From: JBGSLA01 sp041740935
GTDB taxonomy: Bacteria > Desulfobacterota > Desulfobaccia > Desulfobaccales > 0-14-0-80-60-11
Length of the DNA stretch: 16,610 nucleotides
Direction of reading: 5' to 3'
NCBI GenBank assembly: GCA_041740935.1
Contig: JBGSLA010000040.1
Location: 1 to 16,610, forward strand
In this document: piece after piece, positions 6,055 through 13,314 of the stretch
Numbering within the stretch: the stretch's first letter is position 1
How the letters are laid out: each line of letters opens with the position of its first letter
The notes under the pieces: generated by a model
What the model was told of the DNA's origin: nothing
What the model saw: only the letters and a program-made list of their open reading frames with translations
Databases searched by the model: none
Translations under genes and position numbers: made by a program

Positions 6055-6753
6055 TCAGGACGTCACGATGGCGTTCATGACCACGCCCAGGATGGTGGAG
6101 TAAAAGAAAAAGGCAATCACGCTGTGGAGGAGGACCATGCGCCGCTGTACTTCGTTGGTGACATTGACGTCGCTTAAGGCGTAGGTCAAACCGATGGTAA
6201 ACGAGACATAGAGGAAGTCCAGGTAGGTGGGTTCGGGTGAGCCGGGAAAGGTGAAGCCCCGGCGCATGCCCTCGGGGAAGGGGCGGCCGTGGCTGTCCGT
6301 GTCTTCATAATACAGCCGGGCGTAATACTGGCCGATCGCGGTGTGCAGCAGAAACCAGGACAGCACCACCGCCAACACGCCCATGACGACCAGGACGCGG
6401 GCGTGGCTGGGATGTTCATTGCCCACCGAGGTAAGGACCACGCCTACACTGATATTTCCCAACAGAGCGACGATAACCAGGATGACCATCAGGAAAATCC
6501 GGTTGGGTTCATCCCGGGAAACCCGTTCTTTGGTCATGGGACCGTCGGCCTGGAAGATGACAATTCCCAGGAGGACCAGATACGCGCCCAAGGCCAGAAT
6601 CCAGCCGGCCCAAAAGGCGATTTTCCCCGACCAGTCGAGCCAGGCCGAGCTGACCAGCCCCCACCCCAGGCCCGGCAGGACACTCAGGACCGCCCGCCAC
6701 TGGTCGTGAAGCTGCCAGGCGAAATGACGAATTCTTTTGGTCACCTCTCCCAT
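6055..6753 (-). CDS. DUF1345 family integral membrane protein
   Basis: This 232-aa protein has about five hydrophobic segments and the typical DUF1345 C-terminal half: LLHTAIGQYYARLYY, then FPGSPEPTYLDFLYVSFTIG, then TYALSDVNVTNEVQRR, then a final membrane helix. The family is widespread, uncharacterised, and resembles the pore part of ion channels; function is not established. I chose ATG 6753 because GGAGG lies six bases upstream. The frame can be extended to a TTG at 6771, but that has no better signal. It starts 29 bp after the SulP stop on the same strand, so the two are probably co-transcribed. Confidence 0.85.
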   Translation of the reverse strand: MGEVTKRIRHFAWQLHDQWRAVLSVLPGLGWGLVSSAWLDWSGKIAFWAGWILALGAYLVLLGIVIFQADGPMTKERVSRDEPNRIFLMVILVIVALLGNISVGVVLTSVGNEHPSHARVLVVMGVLAVVLSWFLLHTAIGQYYARLYYEDTDSHGRPFPEGMRRGFTFPGSPEPTYLDFLYVSFTIGLTYALSDVNVTNEVQRRMVLLHSVIAFFFYSTILGVVMNAIVTS

Positions 6754-6782
6754 TGGCCGCCTCCGCAGCAATTAGACGGTTT

Positions 6783-8489
6783 TCACTTCTTCTCACCCGA
6801 GCTCAAGCTCTCCTGGTAGGCCTCCATCACCTTGGTGACGCTGCTCATAAGGGCCTCCGGGCCGATAAGTGCCGTGATCCCGGAGCGGTCCAGATCGAGT
6901 TTGACGTCCTCGGAGACTCCTGAAAAGACCAGCCGGACGCCGCGCCCTTTCAGAAAGGCATGGAGGGTGCGGAGGGTTTCCGCGGCGGAGAAATCAATGT
7001 CGTCGATGGCCGAGGCCTCGATGCAGAACCAGGCCAGAGGCGGCTGGGCCCCTTCCACCAGGGTGTGGACCTCCTCGGCCAGGATTTCGGTGTTGGCATA
7101 ATACATCCCATGGGTGAAGCGATAGGCGAGCAAACCCGGCAGCAGCTGGGCCCGACTCTCCAGCGGCTGGTTCTTCCTGCCCTCGGGGTGGGCCGCGGCG
7201 AGCAGATAATTCTTCGGCCGGTAGCCGTGGCGGGTGTGGATAACCAGGGACAGGAACATGGCCAGGACGATGCCCTGCTCCACCCCCACCAGGACCACGG
7301 TGGCCGCGGTGATGAACGCCACCCAAAATTCCCAGGGCCGTTCCCGAAAGATGCGGCGCATCCCCTGGAGGTCGATGAGGTTAACGCAAATGAGAAACAC
7401 CACCGCGGATAAGACCGCCACCGGCATGTAGGCCAGGGGGCCGGTCAGGAAAAACAGCACCAGCAGCACCACCACACTGCTGGCGATCTGGGCCAGTTGG
7501 CTGCGGCCCCCGGCGCTGTTCACCATCTGGGAGGCGGTGGGGCTGCCGTTGACCACAAAGGAGCCGGACAGACCCGCCCCGAGGTTGGCCACACTTAAAC
7601 CCACCAGGTCCACATTTTCATCGACAGGCTCGTTGTACCGGGTGGCATAGGCCCGGGAGGTGGCGGCGCTCTGGGCCAGGATCACCACAAAGATGGAAAA
7701 AGCCGTGGGGGACAGGCTAAGCAGCAACTTGACGTCCGGGATCACCTGGGGCAGTCCGAACCTCGGCAGGCCGCCGGGTACCGGCCCCAGGACCGCGACC
7801 CCATGGGAACTCAGGTCCAGGGCATAGCTCACCACAATGGCCCCGATCACCGACAGGAGGGCTCCGGGTATTCTGGGAGAAATTTTGCGGGAACCAAGGA
7901 TAACCGCCAGGACGGAGACCGCGGTGGCCAGGGTGTAGAGGTTGGTCTGGTGGAGATACCGCAGATCATAGATGAATCTCCCCAGGGGACCATGCCCGTG
8001 ATCGGGCAGCCCCAACATGCCGCCGATTTCCATGAGCGCCACCTGAATGCCCACCCCGGTGAGAAACCCCACCAGCACGGTGCGGGACAAAAAGTCCGCC
8101 AAGAAGCCCAGCCTGATCAGGCGGGCCAAAAGGAGAAAGCCGGCCGCCATGAGGGCCAGCAGGCCGCAGTAGGCCAGGTAATCCGGGGCGCCTTGGGCCA
8201 CCCGGCCTGCCAGACCCGCGGCGAGAATGGCCGCGGTGGCGGAGTCGGCCCCCACCACCAGGTGCCGGGAAGAGCCGAACAGCGCGAAGAGGGTCATGGG
8301 CAGGAGGATGGCGTAAAGCCCGGTGATCACCGGCGTGCCGGCGATCTTGGTGTACCCCATGGCTTGGGGGATGTTCAGGGCGGCCAGGGTGACGCCCGCC
8401 AGGATGTCGGCGGGCACCCGGGAAGGCCGGATGGGCAGGATACCCCGAAGGACAGGGAACCGCAGGCCTGTGGTCCCGGTCTCCGCCAT
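6783..8489 (-). CDS. SulP/SLC26 family anion transporter with STAS domain
   Basis: This 568-aa protein has 10-14 predicted membrane segments over residues about 25-420, followed by a cytoplasmic STAS domain (about 445-560; FCIEASAIDDIDFSAAETL, then RLVFSGVSEDV). Signature segments include LAALNIPQAMGYTKIAG near the N-terminus and NGSPTASQMVNSAGGRSQ in the middle. SulP proteins move sulfate, bicarbonate or other anions by H+ or Na+ symport or by exchange. Sulfate uptake would fit a sulfate reducer, but bicarbonate is equally possible from sequence. The STAS core reads DFSA rather than the DxSG of anti-sigma antagonists. GAGGAG lies about 11 bases before the ATG. Confidence 0.93.
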   Translation of the reverse strand: MAETGTTGLRFPVLRGILPIRPSRVPADILAGVTLAALNIPQAMGYTKIAGTPVITGLYAILLPMTLFALFGSSRHLVVGADSATAAILAAGLAGRVAQGAPDYLAYCGLLALMAAGFLLLARLIRLGFLADFLSRTVLVGFLTGVGIQVALMEIGGMLGLPDHGHGPLGRFIYDLRYLHQTNLYTLATAVSVLAVILGSRKISPRIPGALLSVIGAIVVSYALDLSSHGVAVLGPVPGGLPRFGLPQVIPDVKLLLSLSPTAFSIFVVILAQSAATSRAYATRYNEPVDENVDLVGLSVANLGAGLSGSFVVNGSPTASQMVNSAGGRSQLAQIASSVVVLLVLFFLTGPLAYMPVAVLSAVVFLICVNLIDLQGMRRIFRERPWEFWVAFITAATVVLVGVEQGIVLAMFLSLVIHTRHGYRPKNYLLAAAHPEGRKNQPLESRAQLLPGLLAYRFTHGMYYANTEILAEEVHTLVEGAQPPLAWFCIEASAIDDIDFSAAETLRTLHAFLKGRGVRLVFSGVSEDVKLDLDRSGITALIGPEALMSSVTKVMEAYQESLSSGEKK

Positions 8490-8663
8490 GGCCCTGGCTG
8501 CTCCTCAGTGAAGGTTAAAGATTCGGCTTGCGGATGCAGATGAAGCCGGTCAATCGTCGAACGACCTAACTATCTTAATTTTTAACCGAGATAAGCTAAC
8601 CGAAAACCGTATGAGACCCTTGGCGTTGCTCAGGATGGCAACCGCGGGGATTTGGAAAAATTT

Positions 8664-8975
8664 TTAGAACTTTTCAATCAACCGTTCGGCCGCGGAGGTC
8701 TCCTGGGTGAGGCGCATTTTATTTTCCGCCGCCTCTTCCATCAGCCTTTTGAGTTCGGCCCGGTCGGCTTCGGGATGGATATTGCCCTGCCGTTCCTGAC
8801 GCTCTTCAAAGGCATCGGCCATTTCATCGGCCATATCCAGATACAGGTTGGTCAGGGGATTGATGATCGGTCTGATGACAACCCCGATTAACGGGAAGAT
8901 GACCGGGGCCAATATGGCCGCCCCGGCGACGGCTAATAGGGACACCAGTGGACGGGTGATGAAAAAAGTAAACAT
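8664..8975 (-). CDS. Small membrane-anchored hypothetical protein (103 aa)
   Basis: The first 40 residues are strongly hydrophobic and form one or two membrane helices. The rest is a charged, coiled-coil-like helix rich in Glu, Ala and Lys (residues about 45-103). It has no cysteines and no known catalytic motif. In plan it resembles short single-anchor proteins such as DUF5132, but I cannot confirm that. GGAGG lies a few bases upstream of the ATG, a convincing ribosome site. It lies 174 bp upstream of the SulP gene on the same strand and may have its own transcript. Function unknown. Confidence 0.75.
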   Translation of the reverse strand: MFTFFITRPLVSLLAVAGAAILAPVIFPLIGVVIRPIINPLTNLYLDMADEMADAFEERQERQGNIHPEADRAELKRLMEEAAENKMRLTQETSAAERLIEKF

Positions 8976-9285
8976 GGCCTACCTCCAGAGGGCATGAACC
9001 GGCCCGGCCCGGCCGCCGAAATCCGGTTGTCGCGGTCATCGCCAACTGACATGGCTCACCAGAGCCGGAAACTCCCACATGGCCATATCCCCGGGTTTGT
9101 TGAGATGGACCGCACAATTCGCTTAGTACTTTAATGTATCGTAATTTTTAGCAAAAACAAAAAACATATGACCACGGGGATGTTGCCGCCGCCAGGGCCG
9201 CCCCCGGCTGTCCAAACCGGGCAGGCGAGGGCGCCTGCCCCTACACAATACCAACTTTTCAAAACAGCAACCTGGTCAAAGGGGG
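8976..9285. other. Intergenic spacer, no gene seen
   Basis: About 310 bp. The middle (9115-9170) is AT-rich and a plausible promoter zone for the 8664-8975 gene (-), but no hexamer pair is convincing. The left part holds a GC-rich low-complexity block (9000-9020). The right part carries the hairpin described at 9219-9240. Confidence 0.5.
9219..9240. repeat. Hairpin repeat downstream of the permease gene
   Basis: GGGCAGGCG and CGCCTGCCC form a perfect 9-bp stem with an AGGG loop, followed by CCTAC. This resembles a widespread dispersed intergenic palindrome. It sits about 45 bp beyond the permease stop (-) and may stabilise or end that transcript. Confidence 0.65.
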
Positions 9286-10631
9286 TCAGCGGCCGCCGAA
9301 GTAGAAAAGACCCAGCACATAGAGCGCCGAGACCAGCAACTGGCAGACGGTGAGTGGCACCCCGTAGCGCATGAAGGTGACAAAGGAGATGGGCCGGCCG
9401 TGGGCGGCGCAGATGCCCGCGGCCACCACGTTGGCCGAGGCGCCGATGAGGGTGGCGTTCCCTCCCAGGGTGCCGGCAAACATCATGGACACAAACACGG
9501 GCAGCAGATTTTCCGGCCAATCCACAAAGTTGGCGGCCAGCGCGGTCTCGGGGACAAATTCGGCGGTCACCAGATAGCCTTTGACCATGAGCAGCATGAT
9601 GGCCACCACCGGAATATTGGCCAGCAGGCTGACACCCCCACCCCGATCAGGATGGTCAGGCTGATCAGCACCAGGTTGACGCCGAACCAGGCGTAGAGAT
9701 TCTGGGACATCCCCTGGAGGATGCCGGTCTTGGCAAAGGCCTCCACCAGACAGAACAGACAGATGAGAAACAACAGGGTCTTCCAGTCAACGTCGGCCAG
9801 GACCCTGGTGACCGGCTCGATTTTGGCTTCATAGATGAGGAGCAGGGCCAGGCAGGCGGCAATAATGGCCACGGCCGGCGGCACGATCCTCGAGGGCAGG
9901 GAATCGCCGAAGATGAACAAGGTCACCATGAGGACCAGGATAACCAGAGTGAACAGGCACAGGTAAGGGCGCTGCAGGGGCTCGGGCTGGAGGTTGGCCG
10001 GCAGGGTCCGCCTCACCCGCCACAGGTCTTTCATCAACCAGGGCAGGAGCGGCACCAGGACCACAACCGAGAGCAGCCCCCCCAGGCTGACCTTCCGGAG
10101 GTACTGATTAAAGGACATGCCGATGCTGCTGCCCACCAGAAAGGTGGCCGGGTCGCCCACCAGGGTGAGCAGCCCTGCCGAATTGCTGATGATGGCGGTG
10201 ACGATCATGGGCCCCACAAAGTCCACCTTGAGGGCCTTGGCCACCCGGATGATGATGGGTGCCAGCAGGATCACCGTGGTGGCGTTGGGCAGCACCGCGC
10301 ACAGGGGCCCCACCAGGAAAAACAGACTCAGGATGAACCGCCGGCCGCTGCCCCGGGTGGCCAACAGATACCGGGAGCCCACATATTCGAAGATGCCGGT
10401 GGGCACCAGAACCCGGGCCACCACCATTCCCCCGAACAGCAGGGCCAGCGGGCCGCCGGCGGTGCGGGTGACATTCAGGATGTCCTCCTGGGTAAAGATG
10501 CCGGCTACTATCAAGACGCACACCCCCAGGAGGGCGGCCAGCATCATGTCGATCAGATCAAAGGCGATGACGACGATAACGCCGATAAAGACGATTATAA
10601 TCACCAGGTTTTGCGCATATTCAGTCAGCAT
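9286..10631 (-). pseudogene. SLC13/ArsB/NhaD-type ion transporter, frameshifted near 9635
   Basis: Two overlapping frames on the minus strand make one protein. Residues 1 to about 335 are read from ATG 10631. Then the frame runs off into unlikely sequence (SACWPIFRWWPSCC), while another frame continues with ANIPVVAIMLLMVKGYL and ends FYFGGR at 9286. Adding one G to the G5 run at 9635-9639 (C on the + strand) joins them into a 448-aa, roughly 11-12-helix permease. Both halves carry the repeated ion-transporter signatures: LPNATTVILLAPIII with NSAGLLTLVGDPATFLVG in the first, and GTLGGNATLIGASANVV in the second. The substrate could be a dicarboxylate, arsenite or Na+/H+. It could be a true null mutation or a homopolymer sequencing error. 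GGGAG lies nine bases before the ATG, 76 bp from the binding-protein gene. Confidence 0.85.
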
Positions 10632-10707
10632 GACCGGGCTCCCACACGGGATATCATATTGATTTACTTACAATAATAAGGTGGATCGAAGTTGTCGGCA
10701 CAACCGG

Positions 10708-11736
10708 TCAGCGAAAAGGCGGAGAATACATCAAGCCGCCGTTCGTCCAAAGACGGTTGAGCCCCCGGTCGAGCTTGAGCCTGCTGTGGCTGCCGAAATG
10801 GCGGTCATAGATTTCCCCATAGTTGCCCACGGCTTCGATGACCCGGATCACCCAGCCGGGTTTGATCCCCAGGGATTTCTCCGGCAGTCCGTCGGAGGCC
10901 AGGAATTGACGGGTCCCGGGGTCGGGGGAGGAGCCCGCCAGGGCGCGCACCTCGGCCTGGGTGACCCCGCGCTCCTCCGCCTCGATCAGGGCATAGAGCA
11001 CCCATTTGACCAGGCACAGCCATTCTTCGTCGCCCCGGCGCACCACCGGCCCCAAAGGTTCCTTGGAGATGATGTCGGGCAGGATCACCCACTCGTCGGG
11101 GCCGCCCGGGGCCACCATCTGGATGGCCGCCAACTGTGACCGGTCTGAGGTCAGGGCCTGAGCGCGGCCGTCGAATAAGGCAGCCATCAGGTCCGGCAGG
11201 GTATCCAGGGCCAGAGGTTTATAGGTCCAACCCCGTTGGCCGAAGTAATCCGCCAGGTTGCCCTCATGGGTGGTCCGCTTCCCCAGGCAGATGGTGGCCC
11301 CGTTCAGATCGGCCAGGCTTTGTATGCCGCTTTTTTTGGGGACCAGGAAGGCTTGCCCGTCGTAATAGAGGATGCCGGCGAATTGCACCCCGATGGCGGC
11401 CTCCCGCTCGAAGGTGTAGGTGGTGGTCCGCAGGAGCAGTTCAATCTTCCCGGCGAGCAATATGGGAAAGCGGTTGGCGGTAGTCACCGGTTTAAATTCC
11501 ACCTGGTCGGCCTGCCCCAGGGCGGCGGCGGCCACAGCCCGGGCGAAATCGGCGCCGAAACCCTGCCACTGGCCGGCCTCGTTTTTCCGGGTAAAGCCGG
11601 GCAGGCCCTCGCCCACCCCGCACCTGACCTTGCCGTTGGCCCGCACCAGGTCCAGGGTCGGGCCCGCCGCGGCCAGAGGGGGGGTCAGCGCCATCGCCCC
11701 TACTGCAATACACAGGCCCAGAATCCAGTGCCTCAT
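10708..11736 (-). CDS. aapJ: Periplasmic general L-amino-acid-binding protein (AapJ/BztA-like)
   Basis: This 342-aa protein has a signal peptide (1 to about 24, ending LAAA) and a family 3 solute-binding fold. AapJ-type segments are clear: KVRCGVGEGLPGF, FGADFARAVAAAALG, ILPDIISKEPLGPVVRRGDE, EAVGNYGEIYDRHFG and a C-terminal RGLNRLWTNGGLMYSPPFR. It captures amino acids in the periplasm for an ABC importer. No aapQ, aapM or aapP gene follows in the window, so it is an orphan binding protein here. I chose ATG 11736 because the signal peptide begins there and AGGAGG lies 11 bases upstream. An in-frame extension to 11961 encodes low-quality sequence. The next gene downstream on the strand is the frameshifted permease. 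Confidence 0.92.
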   Translation of the reverse strand: MRHWILGLCIAVGAMALTPPLAAAGPTLDLVRANGKVRCGVGEGLPGFTRKNEAGQWQGFGADFARAVAAAALGQADQVEFKPVTTANRFPILLAGKIELLLRTTTYTFEREAAIGVQFAGILYYDGQAFLVPKKSGIQSLADLNGATICLGKRTTHEGNLADYFGQRGWTYKPLALDTLPDLMAALFDGRAQALTSDRSQLAAIQMVAPGGPDEWVILPDIISKEPLGPVVRRGDEEWLCLVKWVLYALIEAEERGVTQAEVRALAGSSPDPGTRQFLASDGLPEKSLGIKPGWVIRVIEAVGNYGEIYDRHFGSHSRLKLDRGLNRLWTNGGLMYSPPFR

Positions 11737-11805
11737 AACACCCTTGTCCTCCTGAGGTTTTTCCCCAAAACTACGCGGTTCGGTAAAAAACGCCAAATGA
11801 GCCCC

Positions 11806-11833
11806 ATTGTACCATGGGTCCGGGTCTTGAAAA
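11806..11833 (-). promoter_or_regulatory. Possible sigma70-type promoter for the binding-protein gene
   Basis: On the minus strand TTTTCA (11833-11828) and TACAAT (11811-11806) are 16 bp apart, with 4 and 5 of 6 consensus matches. The site is about 70 bp before the ATG at 11736. The rest of the spacer to 11994 is G-rich, including a G8 run near 11921, and shows no gene. Confidence 0.35.
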
Positions 11834-11994
11834 GGGGCAGGCGGGAAAAAAGTTAGGAGGAGAGGAGTCGAGCTGCTGCTGCCCCGGCCCTTTCGGCGGA
11901 GGGATTTTCCTGATTCCTGGGGGGGGAGGTGAAGGTCCCGGGGCGACTGCCCCTTAATCAAGGATCACGGATGCCACTAAGCTATGGAGATCCC

Positions 11995-12927
11995 TCAAGA
12001 AACCTTGCTTCTTTCCAGGGCGCCGAAGTCGGCGTCGAAGGGCCGTCCCAAGAGGTGTTCGGCGGGCGGCTCCCCCAGGAGGTGCTGCCGATAATCGGCC
12101 GGGTAGTTTTTTAGAATATATCTCAGACGGTTGAGGTTATATCTGATGGCCAGTCGGTCCAAATCCTGGTCGAGGCCCCAGCGGATCCGGAAGTGGTCTT
12201 GCAGATAACGATCGACATTGCCTAATTCAGTGGCAAACCTTTTTTGGGTGAACTCCCAAAAATCCGGGGTTTTTTGCAACAGCTCCCATTCAGTGGCAAA
12301 CTCTTCAATACCGCCTTCCTGAAATTCTTCAAAGAGAAACGGCAGCTTTTGTAAGTAATTTCCGTCTGACATCTGCCCGATAAGATCAGCCACCCCCAAA
12401 ATTTTTCCCATTAGTTCATTTTCATCAGAGATAAAATGAATATCTTGTATTTTTACTTCCAATCCTGTGCATTTCAAGCAACTTTTACAGAAAATAAAAT
12501 CGTCATGCAAGAATCCCTTAATATTAAAATATCTTTGAGCAAATTCTATACTTCTTTCTATATGACTTAAAGTATATTTGCCGCCTGTACCGGTTGTGTC
12601 ATGAACCTGCTGAATATATCCCGTATCATGCATGAGGGCTGAGATAATTCCTAAATTTACCCCCCTTATGGAAATTGCATGTCCCCGCAAAAAGGCCCCG
12701 TGAAGAATCCTGGTAAATTCCAGGACACAATCTTCGGTGTGGCGCAGGTCATGGTATCGGGTGTTGCATTTGCGGTATCCGACAAAATCCCCCTCGAATA
12801 ACTTGACGATGTCCTGATAAACCGTGCTTATCCAGGAAAAATCAAAATCAGGCACCATGAGGAAGACAATGGTCTTAACCTCTTCAAAAATATCCTTCGG
12901 CCTGATGATGTCCGCCAGTTTCTTCAA
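11995..12927 (-). CDS. HD-domain metal-dependent phosphohydrolase-like protein
   Basis: This 310-aa protein carries an HD/PDEase-like helical domain: Y58-H59-D60-L-R-H63, then the H100-D101 pair in ALMHDTGY, H122, and D181 in GVADLIGQM. These are the expected metal ligands of HD phosphohydrolases, including cyclic-nucleotide phosphodiesterases. The substrate is not evident and no sensor or GGDEF domain is attached. A cysteine run C147-x2-C150-x2-C153 sits between the HD and final D motifs. The start is TTG 12927; an in-frame stop lies 18 bases upstream, so no longer start exists, and the ribosome site is weak (GGACGGAA). The middle of the gene (about 12350-12690) is much richer in A and T than its neighbours. 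It may be controlled by the adjacent sigma54 activator. Confidence 0.82.
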   Translation of the reverse strand: MKKLADIIRPKDIFEEVKTIVFLMVPDFDFSWISTVYQDIVKLFEGDFVGYRKCNTRYHDLRHTEDCVLEFTRILHGAFLRGHAISIRGVNLGIISALMHDTGYIQQVHDTTGTGGKYTLSHIERSIEFAQRYFNIKGFLHDDFIFCKSCLKCTGLEVKIQDIHFISDENELMGKILGVADLIGQMSDGNYLQKLPFLFEEFQEGGIEEFATEWELLQKTPDFWEFTQKRFATELGNVDRYLQDHFRIRWGLDQDLDRLAIRYNLNRLRYILKNYPADYRQHLLGEPPAEHLLGRPFDADFGALERSKVS

Positions 12928-13122
12928 GTCGTTCCGTCCGTATCAATCAGCGTTTTTTATGCCACCGGTCCAGCCTCTCGCCAGGGCTCGCACATTCCCG
13001 GCTGAGCCTTAAGGCCCGCCAGGGTCACGCCTCACCAGGAAAACCTTCTCAGGAGCGGGCCACCCCGGCACCAGGGACCGATTTTCACCGGAAAGGGTTT
13101 GGATATTACCCGATCATCTTTA

Positions 13123-13140
13123 ATTACAAGAATCGTGCCG
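13123..13140 (-). promoter_or_regulatory. Possible sigma54 (-24/-12) promoter for the HD gene
   Basis: On the minus strand CGGCACGATTCTTGTAAT matches the -24 element GGCACG exactly with correct spacing to TTG. The usual -12 GC is GT, which lowers confidence. It lies about 200 bp upstream of the TTG start at 12927. Confidence 0.3.
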
Positions 13141-13199
13141 ATTTCAAAAAAGATAAATTTCAAAGGATATTGAGAGGTTTATTACTTGGTTAAAAAATT

Positions 13200-13262
13200 A
13201 GACAAATGTCTGGTGTAAAATAATCCAGGTTGTCACTTTACATAAGTGTTTCATTTACACTT
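13200..13262. promoter_or_regulatory. Cluster of dyads, candidate activator-binding sites
   Basis: AGACA-AA-TGTCT (13200-13211), CACTT-TACAT-AAGTG (13234-13248) and AAGTGT-TTCATTT-ACACTT (13244-13262) overlap or follow closely. GTGTAAA (13213-13219) and TTTACAC (13254-13260) form another inverted pair. The cluster is 60-140 bp upstream of the -24/-12 match for the HD gene, the usual place for enhancer-type sites. Confidence 0.4.
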
Positions 13263-13314
13263 TTACGATCGGGGGCCCGCCCAAAAAGTCCGGTCTGGAC
13301 CTTTACCAAGGATA

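Larger units (their letters stand above)
12928..13314. other. Intergenic regulatory region upstream of the HD gene
   Basis: About 390 bp with no gene. The left third (12960-13070) is GC-rich and unremarkable. The right two thirds are AT-rich and hold a possible -24/-12 element (13123-13140, -) and a dense cluster of dyads (13200-13262). There is no clear terminator next to the 3' end of the sigma54 activator gene at 13315. Confidence 0.5.

Noticed and set aside
7803..8543. A 246-codon + strand frame within the SulP gene
   Set aside because: It is antisense to a clear transporter and rich in Gly, Gln and His, as expected for a shadow.
11737..11961. N-terminal extension of the amino-acid-binding protein
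   Set aside because: The extension precedes a perfect signal peptide and includes low-quality sequence; the start at 11736 has AGGAGG upstream.
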